A DNA stretch of 64,000 nt from Sulfurimicrobium lacus (GCF_011764585.1 NZ_AP022853.1:1719501-1783500), one strand, 5' to 3'; positions 15,765 to 25,011 are shown, counted from the stretch's first letter. A program made the numbers and translations. Notes: generated from the letters alone by a model not told the origin.

Positions 15765-17874
15765 GTAACTCCAGCATCAGGCTTCTGCCGGGCAGAGGGT
15801 AGTCGTTGGGAATGGAAGTGGGCGCAGGTTCGCGTGCATCGACATCGAGCAGGTTGCGCGCAATGAACGCGGCTTCCCACTTCTGCTCTTTCTGGACATA
15901 GCGCATGGTGAGGTTGGTCCAGACATAGTCGGCGACGGCCGCGCGCGTGTCGCCAGCGGCGCGCGGCCTGTCGGCAATCCAGAAATTGTCGATGCGCAGC
16001 GACCAGTCGGAATCGATTTTCCAGTCAGCGGAAAGCATGGCCTGTTTGCGCGGCGCATCGGCGACCACCAGGCCCGTGGCTTTGTCCTTAGCGTCCTGAA
16101 AGGCCAGGTTGCCGAGAATTTGCAGGTCGGGCAGGGCTTGCCAGTGCGCTTCCACCTCGATGCCCTGGCCTTGCTGGTTCTTGGCATTCTGCGCCACGTT
16201 GCCCGCCGGGCCGGGCACGAAGTCGATCAGGCCCTCGATGTCGTAACTGAAAATATTCAAGGCACCCCAGAGCTTGTCGCTCGGGCGGTAGTCGAATGCC
16301 AGTTCGGTGGTCTTGATGGTTTCCGGCCGAATGCTGGGGTTGCCGAGATTGGCCGGGTTGTTGGCCGTCTTGAGTTCGGCGAAAGAAGGGGCGCGGAATG
16401 CTTCGCCATACAGCAACCTGGCGGTGAGGTCCTGGCGCGCCGCCCAGACCAGTGCCAGGCGCGGGTTGGTGGTGCCGCCGAAATCGCTGTACTGATCCTG
16501 CCGCACGCCTGCCGTCAGTGCCCAGTCTCGCGCGAACGCCCATTCGTCCTGTACCGAAAGGTAGCTCACGGTGCGCGTAGTGTCGGGCAGATAGACAAAA
16601 GGTGTGCCGCTGACGTTGGTTAGGGTGCCGCCAATTGACGCTATCGTGCCGTCGATGACGCCGGGGCCGAAATTCTTGCTTTCCCGCGCAGAGAAGTCCT
16701 CTTTGCGCACACCGGCATTGAAACGCCAGGCATGGCGCACCAGGCCGGTGTAATTCAGGGTTACGTCGAACTGGGTGGTCTTTTCTTCGCGGCCGGGAAC
16801 ACCGATCAATCCATCGGGGAACGATACCAGATTGAACGGTGGAGTGAAGCTGACATTGCCGTCTGCACCGATCGGCAGGAGTGCATTGCGCGGAAAAATT
16901 CCCAGGTGGTAATCGATGTGGGTGTACAGGTAACTGAACTGGGTGCCAAACGTCCAGTCAGGACGCCAGTTCTTGTCTTCATAGCCGAGATCGAACTGAT
17001 ACTTGTTGACGTCGCCGTTCCCCTGGTTGTCCAGCGCGTTGGCGATGCCGGCGCCTGTGCCCGATTTGGGGGTTTGCCAGAGGTTCAGGTGCGCCGTCCA
17101 GTTGTCTTTGTCCAAGGTGAACATGGCAGTGCGCGCTTCATAGCTCGTATCCATGGGGCCAGGGGCCAACGAGGCCTGGGTGCCGAGCAGGGTATCCAGG
17201 CTGGATTGCAGGTCCGAGGTGATGATGCGCCCCCGGTCGCCATCACTCTTGCTGTAGCCGACATGTGCGAACAGCCCCCAGCCGTTTTCGAAGTGCTTGC
17301 CGAATTGCGCCCAGCTGTCCCAGGTGTTGAACGAGCCGCCGCGCAGGCCGAATTCGACGCCGTGCTGGTCTTCTGCCCGTTTGGTGATGATGTTGATGAC
17401 CCCGGCAAAAGCATCGGCGCCATAAATCGCAGAACCGGGGCCACGGATCACCTCGATGCGCTGAACCGCCTCGGTCGGCAGATACAGGCCGGCTTCGTTG
17501 CTGCTGGTGGTCAGCCCCTTGATACCGTGACCGTTCACCAGAATCAGTATTTGCGGATCTTGCAGGGAAACAATGCCGCGCGTGGGGAAAATCGGCTTTT
17601 GTCCCTCGCTGCCGGAAATGCCGACGTGCATGCCCGGTACCAGTTCCAGAGCTTCGTACACATTGCGCGCACCCATGGCCTTGATTTCTTCCGCAGTGAT
17701 GACGCTGGCCACGGACGGCGCCTTGGATAAGGGGCGCGGCGTGCCGCTGGCAATGCTGACCATTTTTTCGTCGCCGGACAGCATCAGCAGCAATGAGTCG
17801 TCCACGGCGGCTTGAATCGGGGCGCTGGCTACGCCCGCCAAAGCGAACAGCAGGAAACGACCGAGCCTTTTCAT
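15751..17874 (-). CDS. TonB-dependent outer-membrane receptor
   Basis: A 707-residue receptor. The start at 17874 (MKRLGRFLLF) has AAGGAG upstream and gives a proper signal peptide ending near IQAA. The plug domain is clear (SVASVITAEEIKAMG, YEALELVPGMHVG, IEVIRGPGSAIYGADAFAGV) and the barrel ends in Phe, as usual for outer-membrane assembly. Similar in organisation to siderophore and vitamin B12 receptors; the substrate cannot be told. No TonB/ExbBD genes are in the window. It sits between a REC-GGDEF-EAL gene and the binding-protein gene in one operon. Confidence 0.93.
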   Translation of the reverse strand: MKRLGRFLLFALAGVASAPIQAAVDDSLLLMLSGDEKMVSIASGTPRPLSKAPSVASVITAEEIKAMGARNVYEALELVPGMHVGISGSEGQKPIFPTRGIVSLQDPQILILVNGHGIKGLTTSSNEAGLYLPTEAVQRIEVIRGPGSAIYGADAFAGVINIITKRAEDQHGVEFGLRGGSFNTWDSWAQFGKHFENGWGLFAHVGYSKSDGDRGRIITSDLQSSLDTLLGTQASLAPGPMDTSYEARTAMFTLDKDNWTAHLNLWQTPKSGTGAGIANALDNQGNGDVNKYQFDLGYEDKNWRPDWTFGTQFSYLYTHIDYHLGIFPRNALLPIGADGNVSFTPPFNLVSFPDGLIGVPGREEKTTQFDVTLNYTGLVRHAWRFNAGVRKEDFSARESKNFGPGVIDGTIASIGGTLTNVSGTPFVYLPDTTRTVSYLSVQDEWAFARDWALTAGVRQDQYSDFGGTTNPRLALVWAARQDLTARLLYGEAFRAPSFAELKTANNPANLGNPSIRPETIKTTELAFDYRPSDKLWGALNIFSYDIEGLIDFVPGPAGNVAQNAKNQQGQGIEVEAHWQALPDLQILGNLAFQDAKDKATGLVVADAPRKQAMLSADWKIDSDWSLRIDNFWIADRPRAAGDTRAAVADYVWTNLTMRYVQKEQKWEAAFIARNLLDVDAREPAPTSIPNDYPLPGRSLMLELRAHF

Positions 17875-17894
17875 GATGCGCTTCTCCTTGGTTG

Positions 17895-19616
17895 TTATTG
17901 TTTTGACCGGTTCAGTGCTTCCCTGCAATTCATCGGCGCCGGCTCAGGTTTGCCGATGCCGTAGCCTTGTGCAAAGTCCACGCCGATATCGCGCAGCACC
18001 TGAATAATGGCATCGTTTTCGACGAATTCGGCGATGGTGCGCAGACCGGCTACATGCGCCACGCGGTGTATGGCCTCGACAATGGCGCGGTCCATCGGGT
18101 CGTTGGCGATATTGCGCACGAACGCGCCGTCTATCTTGAGGAAATCCACCGGCAGGGATTTAAGGTAGGCGAACGAGCTCAGGCCGCTGCCGAAATCGTC
18201 GAGCGCAAAAGCGCAGCCGATCCTGCGCATTTCATGCATGAAGCGGACTGCGGATTGGTAATTGCTGATGGCAACGGTTTCCGTGATTTCGAAACAGATG
18301 TTGTATGGCTCAACATTGTTGGAGGCAATCTGTTCGCGCACGAAATCGCACAAGCTATCGTCGCTCAGCGAAGCGCCGGACAGATTGATGGTATGGATTT
18401 GTTCGTCGGACTCCTTGCACTGGCCCACACACTGCATGGCCGTGCCGACCACCCAGCGGTCGATGGCGCGCATGCGGTCGTAGCGTTCGGCGGCCGGGAG
18501 AAACGCGCCAGGCAACACCACATTGTCGTCGCGATCCAGCATGCGCAGCAGCAGTTCATAGTGGTGGACCGAATGTTGGCCGTCCGGCCCGAGCGAACGG
18601 ATCGGCTGGCGCCAGAGCTGGAACCGGCCGCCGTCCAGCGCTTCGTCGATATGCCGTACCCAGTCCATCTCGCCGCGCCGGCGGGACAATTCCACATTGC
18701 CCCGTTCATAAACCTGAATGACCCCGCGTCCCCGTTCCTTGGCGGCATAACAGGCAATGTCCGCGGCGCTCAGAATGTCTTCCATGCTGCCGCTGTGCTG
18801 GTCGATGGCGACAATGCCGATGCTGACACCGACGGAAAACACCTTGTTATCCCAGAAAAAGCGAAAATTCCTTACCAGGGCCAGCAACGTCTCGGCAATG
18901 CTCTGGGCGTGTTCCAGGGCGCAGTTTTCGAGAAGAATGCAGAATTCGTCGCCGCCCAGGCGCGACAGGTGATCGTTGACGCGAATGCCTTGAAGCAGCA
19001 CCCCGGCCAGTTGCTTGAGCATTTCGTCACCGGCCAGGTGGCCGCATGTGTCGTTGACTACCTTGAACTGGTCGAGGTCGAGGAACAGTAGGCTGTGCTG
19101 GCCGCCGTCCTGGCGCACCGATTGCAACAGGGATTCCAGTTTGAGCCGAAAGCTGGCGCGGTTATCCAGGCCTGTCAACGCGTCATGGTGGGCCAGGTGC
19201 AATATGGCCGCTTCCGCCTTCCGGCGCGCCTGGCGGCTATCCGCATCTGCCAGTTCGCGCTGGATGGCGGGCACCAGCCGGCGCATGTTGCTTTTCATGA
19301 TGTAGTCTTTTGCCCCCAGCCGCATCGCTTCGACTGCCAGATCTTCACCGATGCTGCCGGATACGATGATGACCGGCAGATCCCGGTCATGCTGATGCAC
19401 CATTGCGATGGCGGCACTGGAATTGAAGCCGGGCATGTTGTGGTCGGTGATGACCACATCCCAGTCGTGCGCACCCAGCGAAGCTTCGAGCGCCTCAGCG
19501 GTATCGACCCGCTGATAGTTCGGCAGGAACCCACCGCGCCGCAGCTCGCGCGCGATCAGCAGCGCGTCGTCCTCGACATCTTCGACAAGCAGCAGGTTGA
19601 CCGGGATTTTTTCCAT
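17895..19616 (-). CDS. Response regulator with GGDEF and EAL domains
   Basis: A 573-residue cytoplasmic protein: REC (about 1-120, phospho-Asp in VVITDHNMPG), GGDEF (about 140-310, intact RLGGDEF) and EAL (about 325-565). The EAL site has ELL in the first motif but keeps NLSG, EITE, DDFGSG, KIDG and AQGY, so phosphodiesterase activity is likely. It links phosphorylation by the operon's kinase to c-di-GMP level. Ten bases separate it from the upstream single-domain receiver gene. Confidence 0.92.
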   Translation of the reverse strand: MEKIPVNLLLVEDVEDDALLIARELRRGGFLPNYQRVDTAEALEASLGAHDWDVVITDHNMPGFNSSAAIAMVHQHDRDLPVIIVSGSIGEDLAVEAMRLGAKDYIMKSNMRRLVPAIQRELADADSRQARRKAEAAILHLAHHDALTGLDNRASFRLKLESLLQSVRQDGGQHSLLFLDLDQFKVVNDTCGHLAGDEMLKQLAGVLLQGIRVNDHLSRLGGDEFCILLENCALEHAQSIAETLLALVRNFRFFWDNKVFSVGVSIGIVAIDQHSGSMEDILSAADIACYAAKERGRGVIQVYERGNVELSRRRGEMDWVRHIDEALDGGRFQLWRQPIRSLGPDGQHSVHHYELLLRMLDRDDNVVLPGAFLPAAERYDRMRAIDRWVVGTAMQCVGQCKESDEQIHTINLSGASLSDDSLCDFVREQIASNNVEPYNICFEITETVAISNYQSAVRFMHEMRRIGCAFALDDFGSGLSSFAYLKSLPVDFLKIDGAFVRNIANDPMDRAIVEAIHRVAHVAGLRTIAEFVENDAIIQVLRDIGVDFAQGYGIGKPEPAPMNCREALNRSKQ

Positions 19617-19626
19617 CGTCGGGTGG

Positions 19627-20073
19627 TCAGGTCCTCAATTTGTCCTGGTTGGAGCTCGTGTTCAGCACCAGCCAATACAATCCGAGCTGGCGCACCGCTT
19701 CGAGGAACTGCTCGAAATCCACCGGCTTGCGGATATAGCTGTTGCACCCGCGGTCGTAGCTGGTTTCGATATCCGTCGCCTCGTTGGAAGTGGTCAGGAT
19801 GACCGTCGGGATACGCTTGGTGCGTTCGTCCGAGCGGATGCGGCGCAGGACTTCCAGGCCGTCGACTTTGGGGAGTTTGAGATCCAGCAGAATGACTTCC
19901 GGTATGGGTTTTTCCTGACCGGCATAATTGCCTTCGCTGAACAGGTAATCCAGCGCTTCCTGCCCATCACGCGCGACCACCACTTCGTTGGCGATGTTGT
20001 TTTTCTTCAACGCCCGCAATGTCAGCAGTTCGTCGTCGGGGTTGTCTTCAACCAACAGAATTTTTCTGTCCAT
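19627..20073 (-). CDS. Single-domain response regulator (Rcp1-like)
   Basis: A 148-residue receiver without output domain. ILLVEDNPDDELLTLRALKK, the phosphorylation site region VILLDLKLPKVDG and the late YIRKPVDF with conserved Lys match the Rcp1-type family. It probably acts as a phosphate shuttle between the kinase at 13264 and another protein. Its start lies inside the end of the citrate-synthase-like gene (26-base overlap), which ties signalling and enzyme genes into one transcript. Confidence 0.92.
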   Translation of the reverse strand: MDRKILLVEDNPDDELLTLRALKKNNIANEVVVARDGQEALDYLFSEGNYAGQEKPIPEVILLDLKLPKVDGLEVLRRIRSDERTKRIPTVILTTSNEATDIETSYDRGCNSYIRKPVDFEQFLEAVRQLGLYWLVLNTSSNQDKLRT

Positions 20074-20929
20074 GACCTTTCTCCTTGTTGGTTTTTTCGC
20101 CTCGGGTTTGTCCCGCTTGTCGTGATGCCTGTTCCCATCTCCGCTCCGCTAAACCAGAATAGCTGATCGTCCCGCAAGACAGTGGGAAGGTCAAGCCTTC
20201 CGCGCGGTTAGTTGCATCCAGATAGCAAGGCGGCATGCCGGCAAAAAAGATTGGGGAGATGAAAAGGTGATAAGACATCCGATCGAAACCCAGTTCCAGC
20301 AGCAGTGCCGCGACCAGCGCAGCATAATTCATGCGCCAGCGCCAGCGGCCGGTCAGCAGAATGTCCTCGGTTTTGAATGCGAGCCGGATGAACGGCCCCT
20401 GATCCAGCCCGCTGCGCCGGGCGAGCTCCATGGCGGGGGCAATCCGCTCGTCGCCGGAAACCAGCGGGCGTCCATAGCCTCCGATGCCGCGCTGCTTTGC
20501 CAGCGTGTCGGCAACGATGTTCTCCAGCGCCTGTCCCGCCGAGCAGGCGTGATGGGCGCGGGTAAAAAAATCATAGGCGGACAGGCCTGGTCCTGCGCCA
20601 TAAATGCGTGCCTCCGAAGCCGCCAGGGCGGCGGCCAGCCCCAGGCCGGGGCTGCTGCGGGTGCTGCCGGCCAGTGCCGCAATGCGGTTGTTCCATAAAC
20701 GGGCATCGGGATAGCTGGTCAGGCGCCAGATGCCGTGCAACAGTTGCACCTGTTCCGTGGTGAAGCGCCTCCCGGTGATGCCGAAGACATACAGTTCGAG
20801 CCAGTCGAGGTCGTTCAGGTCGGTGTGCAGGTCCTTGCCGCGCATTACCGCGCGGCTGCCGGGAAAGGCTGCGCCGATGTTCGTTTTCAGCGTGTCGGCC
20901 TGATCCTGCAGGCGTTGCGGGTCATTCAA
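20048..20929 (-). CDS. Citrate-synthase-like protein, second copy
   Basis: A 293-residue protein beginning at TTG 20929, which follows AGGA by nine bases and overlaps the previous stop by 8 bases. The fold family is suggested by YPDARLWNNRIAALAGSTR, the long helical Ala-rich segments, and GYGRPLVSGDERI, which aligns with the GFGHRVYK..DPR loop of citrate synthases. In that loop the catalytic His is Arg here, and the later N-x-D motif is altered (MNYAALV). The protein is shorter than citrate synthase (about 430). It may be a non-catalytic partner of the upstream paralogue, or act on another acyl-CoA. Confidence 0.6.
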   Translation of the reverse strand: MNDPQRLQDQADTLKTNIGAAFPGSRAVMRGKDLHTDLNDLDWLELYVFGITGRRFTTEQVQLLHGIWRLTSYPDARLWNNRIAALAGSTRSSPGLGLAAALAASEARIYGAGPGLSAYDFFTRAHHACSAGQALENIVADTLAKQRGIGGYGRPLVSGDERIAPAMELARRSGLDQGPFIRLAFKTEDILLTGRWRWRMNYAALVAALLLELGFDRMSYHLFISPIFFAGMPPCYLDATNRAEGLTFPLSCGTISYSGLAERRWEQASRQAGQTRGEKTNKEKGHGQKNSVG

Positions 20930-21749
20930 TGTCGTGGTTCCTGAGCGTGGTGGGGCCGGGGTCGTTTCCCAGTTCGATGCGGAAAAATGGGAATTTCTTG
21001 TATCCCGAGTCGCGTTGTTCCAGTGCGTGTGCTGCTGCTCCGGGCAGGCGCAGCAGCAGGTACAGCATTTCACCCTGAGCTGCGCCGAAACCCAGATCAA
21101 TCAGCGCAGCTGCAGCGACAGCAGCGATACCCAGGGGCATGCCGGCGAATGTCTCGAGAGCCTGGCGGTGGTGTTGCAGCCACGGCAGGCAGGTGCCATC
21201 GCTGAGCGAGCTCAGGTGTGCGAGGCTTTGCCTGATGGGTGTCGGGCAGTTGACGCCATGGGGGTCGAATCCCGGCGGGTGTTCGGCAGCGGGCCAGATT
21301 CCGCCGGCATCCATTTGGGCGTAATCCGGCATTTTTTGTTGCCACATGGCCAGCTCGGTCCCCCACATCCTGAACTGTTGCATGACGCGCTCGACTTCGC
21401 GCGCACCCCCCAGCCCGCCCGCGCCGACTGCCAATGCGGCCATCAGGCAGGCAGCTGATGGTGAGCCGCCCACGCCGGCCGCCATGGCGGCATGCACGGA
21501 CGCGTCGCGCGGCCCGGGGTTGGCCAGGACGAGCGCCAGATCTTCCAGCAGGCGTGCCTGCCCAGGCGATGGTGCTTCGCCCCTGAAAAGCAGGAAAAGG
21601 TATTCAATCCAGCTGGCCTGTCCCAGCATGTCGCCATACACGTCATATCCGTGGCAGCGGCAACGAGCGGCGGCGAAGGGGTTATCGGGCTCGGCGTCTT
21701 CATGCCAGATTGTGGTGTGGATGCGTTCTTGCGGGTTTTTTTGAGTCAT
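20922..21749 (-). CDS. Citrate-synthase-like protein, first copy
   Basis: A 275-residue protein (start ATG 21749, MTQKNPQERI). It has citrate-synthase/citryl-CoA-lyase-like elements: YDVYGDMLGQASWIEYLFLL, a Gly-rich AAGVGGSPSAACLMAAL helix, PPGFDPHGVNCPTP in place of the PGFGH loop, and RLPGAAAHALEQRDSGYKKF at the end. The product and substrate are unknown. It is 13 bases from the SDR gene and overlaps its paralogue, so the two may form a hetero-oligomer. The paralogy call rests on visual motif matching. Confidence 0.6.
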   Translation of the reverse strand: MTQKNPQERIHTTIWHEDAEPDNPFAAARCRCHGYDVYGDMLGQASWIEYLFLLFRGEAPSPGQARLLEDLALVLANPGPRDASVHAAMAAGVGGSPSAACLMAALAVGAGGLGGAREVERVMQQFRMWGTELAMWQQKMPDYAQMDAGGIWPAAEHPPGFDPHGVNCPTPIRQSLAHLSSLSDGTCLPWLQHHRQALETFAGMPLGIAAVAAAALIDLGFGAAQGEMLYLLLRLPGAAAHALEQRDSGYKKFPFFRIELGNDPGPTTLRNHDIE

Positions 21750-21762
21750 TTCCGGACCTTGT

Positions 21763-22512
21763 TCACATAACGAGGCTGACGCCGCCGTCAACGACCAGTT
21801 CATGTCCAACAATATATGAAGCATCTGCAGAGGCCAGGAACAGCACGGCTTGTGCAATTTCATCCGGTGCGGCGAAGCGTTTCAAGGGGGACTTTTGCGT
21901 GAACTGTTCTCGTGCTGCATCCACGATTTCCTGCGGCACGCCCCAGCGGCCAAATCCCGGCGTATCGGTAGGACCCGGGCTGACGGCATTGACGCGGATT
22001 CCTTGCGCAATCAGTTCCTGGCTCAAGGTTTGCACCAGGGAGCGCAGGGCTGCCTTACAAGCGGCATAGACACTGAAATTGGGCGCACCTTTCTGATTCG
22101 AAATAGATGTTGTGACAATGATCGAAGAACCTTCCCGCATGAGAGGCAAGGCTTTCTGAATGGTAAAGAAAACGCCTTTGAAATTGATGCCTGTGGTTTC
22201 GTCGAACTGTGCTTCGGAGACGAGGTTGAATGGCGCCGGTTGGGCGATGGCGGCATTGGCGACCAGGATGTCCAGGTGCCCGAAACGGCTCTTGATTTGA
22301 GCCATCGCTTCTTCGATATCCTCCAGTTTTCCGGCATCGCTACGCAGGGATAGCGCCTCTTCTCCAAGCGCCTGCCGCGCCTGTTCGAGGCTGGTCGGGT
22401 CGCGTCCGGTTATGGCAACGCGCGCCCCTTCATTTTTGAATAGCTTGGCTGTTGCCAGTCCGATGCCACTGTTTCCTCCGGTAATGAGGGCGGTTTTTCC
22501 GGCTAGTTTCAT
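21763..22512 (-). CDS. Short-chain dehydrogenase/reductase
   Basis: A 249-residue classical SDR. The cofactor motif TGGNSGIG (residues about 11-18), NAA in VANAAIAQ, the catalytic Ser in VTTSIS, and YAACK supply a full active site. The sequence ends in the usual ELVVDGG. It reduces or oxidises a hydroxyl/carbonyl substrate with NAD(P)H. The position directly after a ThDP enzyme suggests that it reduces the ketone made by that enzyme, but this is inference. Confidence 0.92.
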   Translation of the reverse strand: MKLAGKTALITGGNSGIGLATAKLFKNEGARVAITGRDPTSLEQARQALGEEALSLRSDAGKLEDIEEAMAQIKSRFGHLDILVANAAIAQPAPFNLVSEAQFDETTGINFKGVFFTIQKALPLMREGSSIIVTTSISNQKGAPNFSVYAACKAALRSLVQTLSQELIAQGIRVNAVSPGPTDTPGFGRWGVPQEIVDAAREQFTQKSPLKRFAAPDEIAQAVLFLASADASYIVGHELVVDGGVSLVM

Positions 22513-22533
22513 GGTCCTTCTCCATTCGCAGTT

Positions 22534-24396
22534 TTACTTTGTTGTTCCCAGCGCCTGCATGCGCAGGTTCATGGGCGGAATTTCCTCGCCGTCGATGCGG
22601 ACGTCGAGCAGCGTTGGCCCCTTGCGGCGCAGAATGGCCTTCATGTCCAGGCAATCCAGGTCTTCGGCGCAGTGGATGACGTATGCCGGGATGCCCATCG
22701 CTTCCGCCATGCGCCGGTAGTCCACCTCAGGCAGTTCGTAACCGATACGCTCGGCTCCCGCCAGGCGCTGGCCGTGCTTGACCATGCCCAGTGCGCTGTC
22801 ATTCAGGATGACAAACAGCACCGTTGCCCCCTGAGCTTGCGCAACGGTAATTTCCTGGCCGTTCATCAAAAAGCTGCCGTCACCGGTGATGCAGACGACC
22901 GGGCAGCGCGGGTTGGCCATGGCCGTGCCTACAGCGGCGCCTATAGCCCAGCCCATGGGCGCAAAATCCATGGTGACGCGCAGCCAGCCGCTACGATGGG
23001 TGCGCCTTTCCTTGCGCGGAGCGTGATCCGGCTGCATGGCATCCACGCGCATGCGGCGCTCTTTCAGCATGCGGCGATCGTGTAGTTCGAGGCAATGTAT
23101 GGCCCATGCCGCGCTGTTCCCCGCATCGGCCAGAAAGCGCGTGGCAGGCGGGCAGCGACGACCCAGTTCGAACATCAGGCGCTGAGGTTTGATCGGCTTG
23201 TCCTTTGCATCCGTCTCCAGTGCCTCCAGGTAAGGAACCGTCCCAGCTTCCGATATGAGTTCCGCTTTGCGCAACGCCTCGGGAGCCTGACGCATGCGCG
23301 TCAGCAAGCGTTCGAAAATGCTCAGGATGCGCCCATGCATATGCAGCCTTGCCATGGGGGAGCGCAGCAGGTGCTCCTGCGAGGAATCGATGTGAACCAT
23401 GCGCTCATTGAGCACAGAATCACACCAGCCGCTGCTGGTCCATTCGCCCAGCGTGGTGCCGACGGCCAGGATGAGGTCGATGTCATCCTTGTCCAGCGCA
23501 TGACGAGCGGCATAATGTCCGGCAAAGCCGAATACCCCGCGATAAAGACGATGTTCGGGATTGATCAGGCCCTTGCCGTCGGGTGTCGTGATGAGAATGG
23601 CGCCGATTGCTTCCGCCAGGGTGACGATAGCGCCGATTGCTTCGTCGCATCCATTTCCGATCAGAATCGCCACGCGGCGGGATTGCCTGAGATCCTCGCA
23701 CAGCCGATCGATGGATGCTTCGTCTATGGCGTTTGCGCCCGCTGCCTGCGTCAGACGTGCCTGCAGGTCGTAGGAAGGTATGGCGCTGCTGACCGGCGCG
23801 CGCAGGATGTCGACGGGGATGGACAAATGTGCCGGGCCGAAAGGTTCCTGGCCGACTCGCATGATGGCATTGACCAGCTTGGATTCCAGCTGGTCTACAT
23901 GGGAGACCATGGAGTTGAAGCGGGTGCAGTGCTCGAACATGCCGACCAGGTTGACGCCCGTGCAGGAAGAATCCTGCAGGGCACGTTTGCCATGCGAAGG
24001 GAGAGGGGGCTGGCCGGTAATCACCAGCATCGGGATACTGTTGTCGTAAGCACAGGCGACGCCTGTGATGAGGTTTGTGGCGCCAGGCCCGGATGTTGCG
24101 CAGCAGAAGCCGATCTTGCCGCTTTCCCTGGCGTAGCCGTCAGCCATGAAGGCGGCGCCCGCTTCATGACGCGCCACAACGGAACGGATGCCGCCGCGTC
24201 GTTCGCTGCGCGCCAGGGCGTTGTAAAGCGGCTCGATCGCGCCTCCAGGAACGCCGAATGCAAATTCCACACCGATCTGATCGAGATAAGCCACCAGCAG
24301 ATCGGAGGCCTGAGGCTGGACCGCTGGTGATTCCGTTGCGTGCCTGACGGCTTCGCCCGGTTTCTTGCTCTTTGAAAAAGACAGATTCAATAGCAT
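22534..24396 (-). CDS. Thiamine-diphosphate enzyme, acetolactate-synthase-like
   Basis: A 620-residue enzyme with the three-domain architecture of acetolactate synthase: the catalytic Glu in VVARHEAGAAFMADG, SGPGATNLITGVACAY, and the ThDP/Mg motif GDGSFLMNGQEI...ILND. An N-terminal extension of about 30 residues precedes the first domain. No IlvH-type regulatory subunit is encoded next to it, which argues against ordinary branched-chain amino acid synthesis. It probably joins or cleaves a 2-oxo acid. It is first in a nine-gene run. A GGGAG sequence lies upstream, and a MITE starts only 22 bases from its start codon. Confidence 0.88.
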   Translation of the reverse strand: MLLNLSFSKSKKPGEAVRHATESPAVQPQASDLLVAYLDQIGVEFAFGVPGGAIEPLYNALARSERRGGIRSVVARHEAGAAFMADGYARESGKIGFCCATSGPGATNLITGVACAYDNSIPMLVITGQPPLPSHGKRALQDSSCTGVNLVGMFEHCTRFNSMVSHVDQLESKLVNAIMRVGQEPFGPAHLSIPVDILRAPVSSAIPSYDLQARLTQAAGANAIDEASIDRLCEDLRQSRRVAILIGNGCDEAIGAIVTLAEAIGAILITTPDGKGLINPEHRLYRGVFGFAGHYAARHALDKDDIDLILAVGTTLGEWTSSGWCDSVLNERMVHIDSSQEHLLRSPMARLHMHGRILSIFERLLTRMRQAPEALRKAELISEAGTVPYLEALETDAKDKPIKPQRLMFELGRRCPPATRFLADAGNSAAWAIHCLELHDRRMLKERRMRVDAMQPDHAPRKERRTHRSGWLRVTMDFAPMGWAIGAAVGTAMANPRCPVVCITGDGSFLMNGQEITVAQAQGATVLFVILNDSALGMVKHGQRLAGAERIGYELPEVDYRRMAEAMGIPAYVIHCAEDLDCLDMKAILRRKGPTLLDVRIDGEEIPPMNLRMQALGTTK

Positions 24397-24418
24397 GAAG
24401 CTTGCCCCTACTCCCTAA

Positions 24419-24740
24419 GGAACCTCTGATTAAGTCAAACGCGGTCGCGACGTGGTTTTGCGGGCGCCATGCGGCGTCGCGAGGCGCTGGTGCAGAATGA
24501 CTGCACGGCGCGCCTCACTTCTTGCCTGGCACCCGCAAAACCACGTCCCTCCGGGTTACATCGAAAACGGGCTTGCGCCGCGTTGCACTCCTCGGCGTCG
24601 TAGACTCGGCTACGACCTTCGTCGCGCGCCTTCTCGCCAGTGCGAGCGGCTTTGCCGCCGCTCTCGGCGGGGACGCCCCTTGCGGGTGTGCTCAAGCCCG
24701 TTTTCGATGTAACGCGATCCGCGTTTTAATCAGAGGTTCC
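24419..24740. mobile_element. MITE-like element with nested palindromes
   Basis: A 322-bp non-coding element. Perfect 15-bp terminal inverted repeats (GGAACCTCTGATTAA) are flanked by CTAA on both sides (24415-24418, 24741-24744), a probable target duplication. Inside are two more perfect inverted repeats: GACGTGGTTTTGCGGG with its complement about 85 bases later, and a 21-bp pair beginning GTTACATCGAAAACGGG (near 24556 and 24691). Short open frames inside are not credible genes. A parent transposase is not present in the window. Confidence 0.8.
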
Positions 24741-24744
24741 CTAA

Positions 24745-25011
24745 AGGTTTTATGGACGATTTGCTCGACTCATTGATCAGCTGATCGGCATGGTAGATTA
24801 TTTGTTTTGCGGTTGCACATATAACGAAACATATTCATTTAAAACTTGAATAAAAGGTGACAAATGACTGTTTCATGCAAGACAAATGGGACCAATGTCA
24901 GAGAAAGTCTGCTTCGCTCTTGCAATGCAGGTTCCAACATCCGGTTTTATCAGAGACTTAATCTAAGTTACCATTGCAGCGATCCCAAAATTTCAGCTTC
25001 CAAGCCAAACC
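24745..25011. other. AT-rich intergenic region upstream of glgP
   Basis: No gene is seen. This is the most AT-rich stretch of the region and should contain the glgP promoter and perhaps the original promoter of the divergent ThDP operon. TTGCAC near 24825 is a possible -35, but no convincing -10 at standard spacing was found. Confidence 0.4.

Noticed and set aside
22534-24396. ThDP enzyme as ordinary acetolactate synthase for valine and leucine
   Set aside because: No small subunit and no ilvC or leu genes; the context is signalling and citrate-synthase-like genes.
24452-24776. Open frames inside the MITE
   Set aside because: They encode Arg/Cys-rich sequence across inverted repeats and match no transposase.
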